Shown: piece by piece, positions 1 through 6,303 of the stretch
How the letters are laid out: every line of letters begins with the position of its first letter
How positions within the stretch are numbered: position 1 is the stretch's first letter
Position numbers and translations under genes: made by a program
NCBI GenBank assembly: GCA_020849855.1
Contig: JADZFO010000046.1
Location: forward strand, 1-64,000
Source of the DNA: a bacterium
GTDB lineage: Bacteria > 4484-113 > JAFGCY01
Length of the DNA stretch: 64,000 bases
Reading direction: 5' to 3'
The notes under the pieces: generated by a model
The model's input: the letters and a program-made list of their open reading frames with translations, nothing else
Told to the model about the DNA's origin: nothing
Databases searched by the model: none

Positions 1-76
1 CCCCGTGGCTTTCCAGCACCAGCCTGACTGCCCGATCCTTGAACTCAGGGCTGTAACGCGGATTTGCTTTTCCCAT
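1..76 (-). CDS. IS3-family transposase OrfA, N-terminal 25 residues only
   Basis: The minus strand from ATG at 76 reads MGKANPRYSPEFKDRAVRLV and then LESHG. This is the typical opening of IS3-family OrfA, the helix-turn-helix protein (S/T-P-EFK-x-x-AV-x-LV) that recognises the element ends. OrfA is normally about 90-100 residues and is fused to the OrfB DDE catalytic domain by -1 frameshifting; neither can be seen here. A GAGGAG Shine-Dalgarno at 86-91 precedes the start. It is too short to appear as a full reading frame but is convincing by motif. Confidence 0.8.
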   Translation of the reverse strand, partial: MGKANPRYSPEFKDRAVRLVLESHG

Positions 77-103
77 GGCTACATTCTCCTCGTAAATGTA
101 GCC
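77..103 (-). promoter_or_regulatory. Hairpin enclosing the transposase ribosome-binding site
   Basis: GGCTACATT at 77-85 is perfectly complementary to AATGTAGCC at 95-103. The 9-nt loop carries the Shine-Dalgarno core CGAGGAG in the transposase sense. IS elements often hide the transposase start signal in structure to limit expression by read-through transcripts. Here the SD sits in the loop, so the effect on initiation is an inference. Confidence 0.5.
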
Positions 104-130
104 TCCGGAAAACCCGGGACGATTCAATCT

Positions 131-192
131 TCAACCACAAAGGCACAAAGTCACCAAGAAATCCTGATCCGGTCCCAGGCAGCGCGGGCACC
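131..192 (+). repeat. 62-bp direct repeat, copy 1
   Basis: Begins TCAACCACAAAGGCACAAAG and ends GCGCGGGCACC. It matches 342-403 with three mismatches over 62 bases (my count). The CAAAG-CACCAAG wording is close to dispersed intergenic repeats seen in several uncultured bacterial lineages. Confidence 0.8.
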
Positions 193-206
193 TTGCCAGA
201 ATCTGC

Positions 207-228
207 GGAGCGCCGATTTGCACTCGGC
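207..228 (-). repeat. Palindrome-GCTCC element
   Basis: On the minus strand: GCCGA, a 7-nt loop, TCGGC, then GCTCC. Member of the variable-stem, GCTCC-tailed family described in the findings. Confidence 0.6.
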
Positions 229-242
229 ATCTTTTCCTTGTC

Positions 243-264
243 GGAGCGCGGGCACCCTGCCCGC
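243..264 (-). repeat. Palindrome-GCTCC element
   Basis: On the minus strand: GCGGGC, loop AGGGT, GCCCGC, then GCTCC. The stem is perfect over six pairs and its sequence differs from the neighbouring element, but the tail is the same. Confidence 0.7.
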
Positions 265-341
265 ATTCCGGGTGTCCACTAAATCGGGGGAAGTCCAAAA
301 AAGTCCACTTCGTGTCTTGGTGTCTTGGTGGTTATAGATCC

Positions 342-403
342 TCAACCACAAAGGCACAAAGACACCAAGAAATCCTGATCCGGTCTCAGTCAGCGCGGGC
401 ACC
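342..403 (+). repeat. 62-bp direct repeat, copy 2
   Basis: Second copy of the 131-192 repeat. Immediately upstream, 315-334 carries CTTGGTGTCTTGGTGGTT, close to the reverse complement of the repeat's CACCAAG part. Copy 2 is therefore one arm of an imperfect palindrome centred near 338. Confidence 0.8.
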
Positions 404-871
404 CGGCGGCCGCGCCCCCAGGCAGGGCACTAGCCAAAAATAATAGCAGGACAAGTAAAATAAAACGCTATCGGCATGGTACTAGTAGCTGTGAAGTTCT
501 CCGGTCGGATGTTGTCTACTGTTCTGCGCTGGACTGGCTTGCATAAATCTGCAACAGCTTCACACTGCGCGCAGGCCTCTGCCCCGGCTAGCGCCTCAGA
601 TTCGGAATTCATGCTGCGCAGTGCGAATGCAAAAGTGAAAAGGGCTTTCGCAGGCACAAAATCGGGGGTCAAGGTTAAATCCCTAGCTTTCACAACTTTG
701 AACTGCGCGGTTTTCGGTGCAAAACGAGACCTGAAGGTTAAAACCGGGGCGGCGCGGAGCCGGGCTGCACTTTGTGATTCACGTTCGTTTGGGGCGCTCA
801 AAGTTAAATCTCGCCGCCTGGCCGGGCGGGCCGATCCCGGGATGCCTGCAATTGTGTGCAAGATAGAGCCA

Positions 872-894
872 CGCCAGAACATGTCTGGCGCTCC
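872..894 (+). repeat. Palindrome-GCTCC element
   Basis: CGCCAGA, loop ACATG, TCTGGCG, running into GCTCC. Seven perfect stem pairs, unrelated in stem sequence to the other family members. Confidence 0.75.
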
Positions 895-898
895 AGAA

Positions 899-1116
899 GA
901 TACGGGACTTGTGTCCCGCTCCGACGGCGTTTCCGCCTTGCGCAAGCGCTGCGGCGGCCCAGGTTACGCCGGGCAAAGCCCGGCAATGTCGAAGATACGG
1001 GACTTGTGTCCCGCGCTCCGACGGCGTTTCCGCCTTGCGCAAGCGCTGCGGCGGCCCAGGTTACGCCGGGCAAAGCCCGGCAATGTCGAAGATACGGGAC
1101 TTGTGTCCCGCGCTCC
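899..1116 (+). repeat. 95/97-bp tandem repeat, 2.3 copies
   Basis: Copy 1 is 899-993 (95 bp), copy 2 is 994-1090 (97 bp, an extra GC after the first hairpin), and copy 3 stops at 1116. Apart from that GC the full copies look identical to me. Each unit starts GATACGGGACTTGTGTCCCG, a hairpin with stem CGGGAC/GTCCCG and loop TTGT followed by CTCC or CGCTCC (903-922, 998-1019, 1095-1116). Each full unit also contains GCCGGGC-AAA-GCCCGGC at 968-984 and 1065-1081. Near identity implies recent duplication. The long units and lack of unique spacers exclude CRISPR. Confidence 0.9.
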
Positions 1117-1190
1117 ATCAAGATTTGGACTGTCGACCGGCGCTCCCTGCTAATGAGAACTCTGTGAAACTCGGTTTGCTCTGTTTCTCT

Positions 1191-1241
1191 GTTGTGGATC
1201 TGAATCTGTTGTGGATTGGAACCTGTTGTGGATCGGAATTT
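1191..1241 (+). repeat. 17-bp tandem repeat, three copies
   Basis: Units 1191-1207, 1208-1224 and 1225-1241 share GTTGTGGAT followed by a degenerate YKGAAYYT part. No gene or binding protein can be assigned. Confidence 0.85.
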
Positions 1242-1246
1242 TCCGC

Positions 1247-1266
1247 GCCCGCATTGCCATGCGGGC
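1247..1266. terminator. Hairpin downstream of azlD
   Basis: GCCCGCAT, loop TGCC, ATGCGGGC: eight perfect pairs, 18 bases past the azlD stop on the minus strand. In that direction it leads into AAAATTCC rather than a U-tract, so it may be a processed 3' end or another palindromic repeat rather than a canonical terminator. Confidence 0.4.
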
Positions 1267-1284
1267 CCACAGGGCAGCCCGCGG

Positions 1285-1623
1285 CTAAATCAGCCCGGCC
1301 AGCCAGGAGATCAGCCACAGCGAGCACATGCCGCTGACGATGGTCCAGAGGATGCTGCGGGTCCTGAGCGCCACGGCCCCGGCGACCAGCATCGCCAGCG
1401 CGCGCTGCCAGACGCCTTCGCCGGGGACGGCGATGCGGTTTAAGTGCAGGGTGGTGACGATCAGCGCGCAGAAGGCCGCGGCCGGCACGAAGGACAGGGC
1501 CCGCAGCAGGCGCGGCGGGATCTCGTGCCTGCCGGCGAGCAGGATGAACACGGCCCGCAGGGCAAAGGAGCCGCCGGCGACCAGCGCGGTGAGCAGGATG
1601 AAGGGCAGGGGCTCAGTCAGCAT
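1285..1623 (-). CDS. azlD: AzlD-family branched-chain amino acid export subunit
   Basis: Small (112 aa) membrane protein with about four hydrophobic segments and the AzlD-like run LRAVFILLAGRHEIPPRLLR, where family members carry a conserved R near the P-x-x-x-R-x-L motif. AzlD pairs with AzlC to export branched-chain amino acids and analogues through the inner membrane. Its GTG/ATG start region overlaps the end of azlC by 11 nt, so the two are translationally coupled, as in most genomes. Family assignment is firm; the actual substrate here is not shown by sequence. Confidence 0.85.
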   Translation of the reverse strand: MLTEPLPFILLTALVAGGSFALRAVFILLAGRHEIPPRLLRALSFVPAAAFCALIVTTLHLNRIAVPGEGVWQRALAMLVAGAVALRTRSILWTIVSGMCSLWLISWLAGLI

Positions 1624-2386
1624 CGCTGGCCTCCCCCTTTGCGCCCGGCGGCGGCTGCTTTTCGTCGAAGAAGAAGTAGCCCACGGCGATGGCGATGGCC
1701 GCCGAAAGGAATACGCCCAGCAGATAGGGCAGGCCGCTGAGGCAGAGCGCCAGCGCGGCGGCGATCAGGCCGACCAGCACATGGCTGCGGCTGCGCAAGG
1801 CCGGCAGCAGCAGGGCGGTGAAGGCCAGCGGCACGGCGAAGTCCATGCCCCAGGCCGCCGGGATGCGCGCGCCGGCCAGGGCGCCGACGAGATGGCCGCT
1901 CTGGAAGGCGCAAAAGAGGCCCAGCGAGCAGCCGAGGTAGTAGGCGCTCAGCTTGATCCGCCGGGCCGGGTTGTGCAGCGCCGCCTGGGTCAGGGCGAAG
2001 GACTGGTCGGTCATGATGAAGGAGTAAAAGAGCTTGCGGCGCAGGCTGAGTTTGCCGAAGTGCGGCGCCATCCCGGCGCTGTACATCAGGAAGCGCAGGT
2101 TGACCGCCAGCGGTGCCAGCACGACCATGGCCAGGGGCGCGCCGTGGCCGATGAGCTGCGTGGTGACCAGCTGCGAGGCGCCGGCGAAGACGGCCAGCGA
2201 GAAGAACTCGGCCTGGCCCAGGCTGAGGCCGGAGTTCATGGCGTCGACGCCGCAGACCAGGCCGAAGGGGAGGACCGAGAGCAGCAGCGGCGCCATGTCG
2301 CGCAGGCCGGCGAGGAAACCCTCGGGCGCTGCGGCGGACGTGGAATCCGGGGCTGCCGGGGCGGCAGGATTGTTAGTGCTGCTCAC
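1613..2386 (-). CDS. azlC: AzlC-family branched-chain amino acid exporter
   Basis: A 257-aa integral membrane protein. After a polar Ala/Pro-rich N-terminus comes the AzlC signature region LLLSVLPFGLVCGVDAMNSG, then FAGASQLVTTQLI and NLRFLMYSAGMAPHF, where AzlC proteins have their conserved G-x-x-Q and N-x-R-H/F-x-L-Y motifs. The last segments are strongly hydrophobic and end in a short charged tail. The start is GTG at 2386; a TATCCT box at 2394-2399 lies 7 nt upstream, so the transcript may have almost no leader. It forms a two-gene operon with azlD. Confidence 0.85.
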   Translation of the reverse strand: MSSTNNPAAPAAPDSTSAAAPEGFLAGLRDMAPLLLSVLPFGLVCGVDAMNSGLSLGQAEFFSLAVFAGASQLVTTQLIGHGAPLAMVVLAPLAVNLRFLMYSAGMAPHFGKLSLRRKLFYSFIMTDQSFALTQAALHNPARRIKLSAYYLGCSLGLFCAFQSGHLVGALAGARIPAAWGMDFAVPLAFTALLLPALRSRSHVLVGLIAAALALCLSGLPYLLGVFLSAAIAIAVGYFFFDEKQPPPGAKGEASDAD

Positions 2387-2393
2387 ACAAAAG

Positions 2394-2399
2394 AGGATA
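2394..2399 (-). promoter_or_regulatory. -10-like box before azlC
   Basis: TATCCT on the minus strand, 7 nt before the GTG start at 2386. Confidence 0.35.
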
Positions 2400-2457
2400 G
2401 CTTGGGTTGCAGGCGGGGTGGTTGATTACCTCTTGCCATTCAACCAGAAGGCCGCGC

Positions 2458-2463
2458 TACAAT
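2458..2463 (+). promoter_or_regulatory. Leaderless -10 box for the DUF1801 gene
   Basis: TACAAT with exactly 6 nt to the ATG at 2470, and no Shine-Dalgarno between. Confidence 0.6.
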
Positions 2464-2469
2464 CGGGGC

Positions 2470-2898
2470 ATGGCAGGCTCGCAGAACAAGACGACGGCCA
2501 CCGATGTACCGGTGGCGGATTTCCTGGCCAGCGTCGAGAACGACCAGCGCCGCAGCGACGCCCAGACAGTGCTGGAGCTGATGGGCCGGGTCACCGGACA
2601 GCCGGCGAAGATGTGGGGTCCCTCGATAATCGGCTTTGGCAGCTACCACTACAAGTACGAGAGCGGCCGCGAGGGCGACATGTGCGCCGCCGGCTTCTCG
2701 CCGCGCAAGGACAGCCTGGTGCTCTATCTGGAAGGCCTCGATACTTTCCAGCAGCCGCAGCTGGCGCGCCTTGGCCCCTGCAAGACCGGCAAGGTCTGCC
2801 TCTATATCAAGCGCCTGGCGGATATCGATCTGGCGGTGCTGGAGCAGATGATCCGCGACTCCTACAAGCAGACCCTGTCGCAGTGGGGCCCCGGCTAG
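2470..2898 (+). CDS. DUF1801 (YdhG-like) family protein
   Basis: A 142-aa cytosolic protein. It has the family's features: VADFLASVENDQRRSDAQTV (the 'E-x-x-x-K/R-R-x-D' helix), the M-W-G-x-S-I-I-G-F-G-x-Y-x-Y run, a GFSPRKDSLVLYL strand, and the C-terminal I-K-R-L-x-D-I-D-L-x-V-L-E helix. Proteins of this fold resemble the iron-chaperone frataxin-like YdhG group, but no biochemical role is established. I start it at ATG 2470 rather than 2407 because a TACAAT box sits 6 nt upstream and conservation begins there. Its stop overlaps that of hslU through CTAG. Confidence 0.8.
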   Translation: MAGSQNKTTATDVPVADFLASVENDQRRSDAQTVLELMGRVTGQPAKMWGPSIIGFGSYHYKYESGREGDMCAAGFSPRKDSLVLYLEGLDTFQQPQLARLGPCKTGKVCLYIKRLADIDLAVLEQMIRDSYKQTLSQWGPG

Positions 2899-4454
2899 AG
2901 GATGTACTGCGCGACGTCCTTGTCCTTGAAGAGCTCCTCAAGGCGCGAGTTGACATAGTCCGCGTCGATCAGCACATGCCGCATGGCGGCGGGCGGATCA
3001 GCAGGCGCGCTGCCGTTGGAGGCCGGGCTGTCGGCCGGGATCAGCGCTGTGCCTGCGGGCTCCGGCGCCGGGCCTGGAGCTGCGGCGGGCACGGGGGCCG
3101 GCGCCTCTTCATAAGGGGCGTCGAAGGAGACATCCTCCAGCACGCGCTCCAGTACCGTGTGCAGGCGCCGGGCGCCGATATTCTGGCTCTGGGAGTTGGC
3201 CCGCGAGGCGTGGCGGGCCATCGCGCTGAGCGCCTCGTCCGTGAAGTCCAGATCGACGCCCTCGGTGGCCAGCAGGGCCTTGTACTGCCGGATCAGGCTG
3301 TTGCGCGGCTCGCGCAGGATGCGGCCGAAGTCTTCCTCGCTGAGGCTCTGCAGCTCGACGCGCAGGGGGAAGCGGCCCTGCAGCTCGGGGATCAGGTCAG
3401 AGACCTTGCTGACATGAAAGGCGCCGGCGGCGACGAAAAGCACATGCTGGGTGCGCACCGGGCCGTACTTGGTGACCACGGATGTGCCTTCCACCAGGGG
3501 CAGCAGATCGCGCTGCACGCCCTCCCGCGAGACATCCGGCCCGGAGCCGGCGCCCTCGCGGTGGGCGATCTTGTCCATCTCGTCGATGAAGACGATGCCC
3601 GCCACCTCGACGCGCTGCACCGCTTCCTGCACCACGCTCTCCATGTCCAGGGCGCGCTCGGCCTCCTCGGCCAGCAGCAGTCGCTTGGCCTCGCCGACCG
3701 TGGTCTTCTTGCGCTTGGGCTTCTTGTCGCCCATGCCGTCGAAGAGGTTCTGCAGGTCCATGCCCATCTCCTCGAGGCCTTGGGAAGTGAAGACCTGCAT
3801 CATCTTCTGGCCGCGCTCCACCGCGTCGATGGTGACGCTCTGGCCGTCAATGCGGTCGCCGCGCAGGTCCCGGCGCAGCTTCTCGCGGATGCGCTTGACC
3901 TGCTCCATGCGCTCCTCTTCCTCACGCAGGCGCCGCTCTTCGGCCTCAAGGTCGGCGTGCGGACTGCGCTTGGAGCGGCCCGGCAGGGGCTGCATGTAGT
4001 CCACGAGGCGCTCGATGACCTTGCCCATCAGGGTGTCGCGCAGGCCCTCCATGCGCTCCTGGCGCACCAGGCGCACGGAGTTCTCCGTAAGGTCGCGGAC
4101 GATGGAGTCGACATCGCGGCCGACATAGCCCACTTCGGTGAACTTGGTCGCCTCCACCTTGATGAAGGGCGCGCGCAGCAGCAGGGCCATGCGGCGGGCG
4201 ATCTCGGTCTTGCCGACGCCGGTGGGGCCGATCAGGATCAGGTTCTTGGGGATGATCTCGTCGCGCAGCTCGTCGCCCACCCGCAGACGGCGCAGGCGGT
4301 TGCGGATGGCGATCGCCACCGAACGCTTGGCCTCCGACTGGCCGACGATGTACTCATCCAGACGGGCCACGATCTCCCGCGGGGTGAGCTGCTCAAAGTT
4401 GCCGGAGTTCTCATCCAGGGCCGGCTGCCCGGCCTGACTGCCTTTCCATTGCAC
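2895..4454 (-). CDS. hslU: ATP-dependent protease ATPase subunit HslU
   Basis: HslU is the AAA+ unfoldase that feeds the HslV (ClpQ) peptidase in the cytosol. Visible: the N-terminal TPREIVARLDEYIVGQ block, Walker A GPTGVGKT (residues 76-83), pore loop GYVGRD (109-114), Walker B VFIDEMDKI, and the C-terminal DKDVAQYIL tail that docks into HslV. It has 519 aa against about 440 usually. Part of the excess is a Pro/Ala-rich insert of about 55 residues (near 440-495) between the small AAA domain and the tail. I prefer GTG 4454 as start because TATCAT lies 6 nt upstream. No hslV is adjacent or elsewhere in the window. Confidence 0.93.
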   Translation of the reverse strand: MQWKGSQAGQPALDENSGNFEQLTPREIVARLDEYIVGQSEAKRSVAIAIRNRLRRLRVGDELRDEIIPKNLILIGPTGVGKTEIARRMALLLRAPFIKVEATKFTEVGYVGRDVDSIVRDLTENSVRLVRQERMEGLRDTLMGKVIERLVDYMQPLPGRSKRSPHADLEAEERRLREEEERMEQVKRIREKLRRDLRGDRIDGQSVTIDAVERGQKMMQVFTSQGLEEMGMDLQNLFDGMGDKKPKRKKTTVGEAKRLLLAEEAERALDMESVVQEAVQRVEVAGIVFIDEMDKIAHREGAGSGPDVSREGVQRDLLPLVEGTSVVTKYGPVRTQHVLFVAAGAFHVSKVSDLIPELQGRFPLRVELQSLSEEDFGRILREPRNSLIRQYKALLATEGVDLDFTDEALSAMARHASRANSQSQNIGARRLHTVLERVLEDVSFDAPYEEAPAPVPAAAPGPAPEPAGTALIPADSPASNGSAPADPPAAMRHVLIDADYVNSRLEELFKDKDVAQYIL

Positions 4455-4460
4455 GGCTGA

Positions 4461-4466
4461 ATGATA
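4461..4466 (-). promoter_or_regulatory. Leaderless -10 box for hslU
   Basis: TATCAT on the minus strand, 6 nt before GTG 4454. It falls inside the longer open frame that begins at 4484, which argues for the GTG start. Confidence 0.6.
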
Positions 4467-4505
4467 CCCGCCGGGCCGTGGCATTCTTCTCAGCTCCAGG
4501 CAAGC

Positions 4506-6071
4506 TTAATACACCGTCACCTCATAGGGCACGCCGGGATGCCGGCCGCTGCTGTCCTCCCAGAGAAGCAGGGGCTGGTTCATGTTGAAGTAGTAGGTCT
4601 GCTGGACACCCAGCCACTTGCGGTCGATCAGCTCGATGCTGTAGCTGCCGGGCTGGCTGAAGCGCAGCTCGAAACTGAAGAGTTCGCCGCCGCCGGCGAC
4701 GGGCTGGCCCAGCAGGGGCGTGATGTTGAAGGACAGCATTTTGCGCCCGTCCACCAGCTTGCTGGCCTGGGCATAGGTCTGGTCCACGACGGTCAGGAAA
4801 CCGTCGGCCGGTGCGCAGGCGGCCCACAGCCCGTCCGGCGCCTCGGCCGCTCCGCCGGGCGCGCCGATGTTGAAGGAGTTCTCCACATAGCTGGCGCCGG
4901 GGTGGAAAGCCAGGGTGACATTGGCCAGGAAGAGCAGGGGAAAGCGCGTCCTGCCGCTGGCCACCACAAAGCGCAGGGGCTGGCCGGCGGCCACATGGCT
5001 GGCCAGCGGATAGACCTGCAGCGCGCCATCTGGGATGGCGGGTGGCAGGCGGGTCAGGGCCACATCAGCCGCGTCGCTGTGGCCCTGCGCATCGCTGGCC
5101 TTCAAGTGCACCGTGTAGTCCGGCAGCTCGCCCTCCGCGAAGGCGAAGCGGAAGTCCAGGCTGCCGCTGGATCCCGGCAGGGTCTGGCTGCGCGGACCGA
5201 TCACGCTGATGCCCGGCGGGCAGTCGCAGTCCAGGCTGAGCGGCAGCTCCGCCGCCCCGCTGTAGCCGTTGTCGAGGCTGACACGCAGGATGTTCTCCGG
5301 CAGCAGCCAGCGCGTCTCCGTGATGATGCGGCTGAGGCTGACATTGACTTCCAGGTGCAGGGGCTCGCAGCGCGGGGCGCTGAAGTCCAGGCTGACCCGG
5401 CCGCTGGAGATCTGCGGGTTGTCAAAGCGCACACCAAAGGCGCGGGTGCCAATCCCCGTGCTGAAGCTGTAGGCCAGCGGCCCGTCGATGCCAACGCCCA
5501 GGGAAGGCTGCAGGGCCAGCTGAACCGCTTCGCGGTATGGGTGCGCGGCGCTGACCGTCAGCACATGGCTCGCCGGGTCATAACTGGCGCTGAGCTCCAG
5601 GCGCGGATGCGGGATGTTCAGCAGCAGGCTCTCGCTTTCGGCGCTGCCAGCGCGGCGGGCGCTGAGGCGCAGCTGGCTGGAACGGGCGCCCAGTTCGCTG
5701 AAGACCAGCTCGCTTTCGATACGCCCGCGGCCGGCGGGCAGCTCAAAGTGCGAACCGCCCAGCGAGTTGATGCCGGCCGGGACATCCAGCTCAAGCTCCA
5801 GCGCTTCACTGCGGCCGGCGTCAAGCTGGACCGAGACACGGCGCGAGCTGCGGTCGTACGATGCAGAACTGATCAGGTCCGCTGTTATCCCGGGCTGCTC
5901 AGCGTGATCCGGCAGGATCGGAGCGGGGTCTGGCGAAGTGCCTGGATCCGGCGCAGCTTCCTGCGGCCCAGGGCCGCCGCAGGCGCAAAGCGCCAGCAGC
6001 AGAAGCACTGCAATTGCGCGCAGCAGCGCGCAGACAAGCTGCCTGCGGCAGCGAAGGATTCCCCCATACAT
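4506..6071 (-). CDS. Putative secreted lipoprotein, beta-sandwich-like repeats
   Basis: A 521-aa protein with a basic N-terminus, a hydrophobic stretch AIAVLLLLALCACGG and a lipobox-like L-C-A-C, so probably a lipoprotein. After a Pro/Asp-rich linker the sequence alternates short hydrophobic strands with polar turns (for example SRRVSVQLDAGRSEALELEL and HVLTVSAAHPYREAVQLAL), suggesting repeated Ig-like beta-sandwiches. The C-terminal 150 residues (FNIGAPGG, LSFNITPLLGQ, FSFELRF) resemble cohesin-like modules. I recognise no enzyme motif. The start is ATG 6071; an upstream in-frame ATG at 6131 would place 20 residues before the signal. Probable cell-surface role. Confidence 0.6.
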   Translation of the reverse strand: MYGGILRCRRQLVCALLRAIAVLLLLALCACGGPGPQEAAPDPGTSPDPAPILPDHAEQPGITADLISSASYDRSSRRVSVQLDAGRSEALELELDVPAGINSLGGSHFELPAGRGRIESELVFSELGARSSQLRLSARRAGSAESESLLLNIPHPRLELSASYDPASHVLTVSAAHPYREAVQLALQPSLGVGIDGPLAYSFSTGIGTRAFGVRFDNPQISSGRVSLDFSAPRCEPLHLEVNVSLSRIITETRWLLPENILRVSLDNGYSGAAELPLSLDCDCPPGISVIGPRSQTLPGSSGSLDFRFAFAEGELPDYTVHLKASDAQGHSDAADVALTRLPPAIPDGALQVYPLASHVAAGQPLRFVVASGRTRFPLLFLANVTLAFHPGASYVENSFNIGAPGGAAEAPDGLWAACAPADGFLTVVDQTYAQASKLVDGRKMLSFNITPLLGQPVAGGGELFSFELRFSQPGSYSIELIDRKWLGVQQTYYFNMNQPLLLWEDSSGRHPGVPYEVTVY

Positions 6072-6303
6072 GCGACTACCCCACAGCAGAAATACAGTGC
6101 CGCCGGAGCGGCTGAGTACCCAGCCCTGCACGCCGAAGCAGGTGCATCCTCGTCAGACACAATGACGTGCAAAACAGCGGGTGGTTACCTGTGTTTTGCC
6201 TGGCTTGCAGGAGCATTAAATTCAGGCTCGTTTGCCATGGCGGGCCTGCAGGATTCGTGCTGGCGGGTTAGACTCTTGCCGATAAGAAGCGCAGGAGGAC
6301 GGG

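Larger units (their letters stand above)
1..126 (-). mobile_element. Left end of an IS3-family insertion sequence (cut by window edge)
   Basis: On the minus strand the segment 126-101 reads TGAATCGTCCCGGGTTTTCC and then GGAGGC. This starts with TG and has a CCCGGG core, as IS3-family left terminal inverted repeats do. It is followed by a ribosome-binding site and the first codons of an OrfA-type transposase running off the window at base 1. The right end, OrfB and any target duplication lie outside, so completeness is unknown. The boundary at 126 is inferred from the TG dinucleotide and the end of similarity to the OrfA leader. Confidence 0.75.
127..1284. other. Gene-free repeat-rich zone between the IS end and azlD
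   Basis: I find no convincing gene in these 1.16 kb. The open frames on both strands (for example 430-945 minus, 476-1153 plus) are low-complexity translations of repeats without a recognisable domain. The segment holds two 62-bp direct repeats, several palindromes ending in GCTCC, a 2.3-copy 95/97-bp tandem repeat, three 17-bp tandem repeats and a final hairpin. Between about 630 and 810 the string A-A-R-G-T-T-A-A-A recurs at 671, 734 and 800, a weak additional repeat. Confidence 0.7.

Noticed and set aside
899..1116. Possible CRISPR array
   Set aside because: Units are 95-97 bp and contiguous, with no unique spacers and no cas genes nearby.
430..1153. Overlapping open frames on both strands (430-945 minus, 476-1153 plus)
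   Set aside because: Repeats are translated in both; no domain, no ribosome-binding site, low-complexity K-V-K or R-D-L-T runs.
2034..4460. 808-codon open frame on the plus strand
   Set aside because: It is antisense to azlC and hslU, which have clear family motifs. Long antisense frames are expected at high GC, and its translation is Ala/Gly/Arg-rich without domains.
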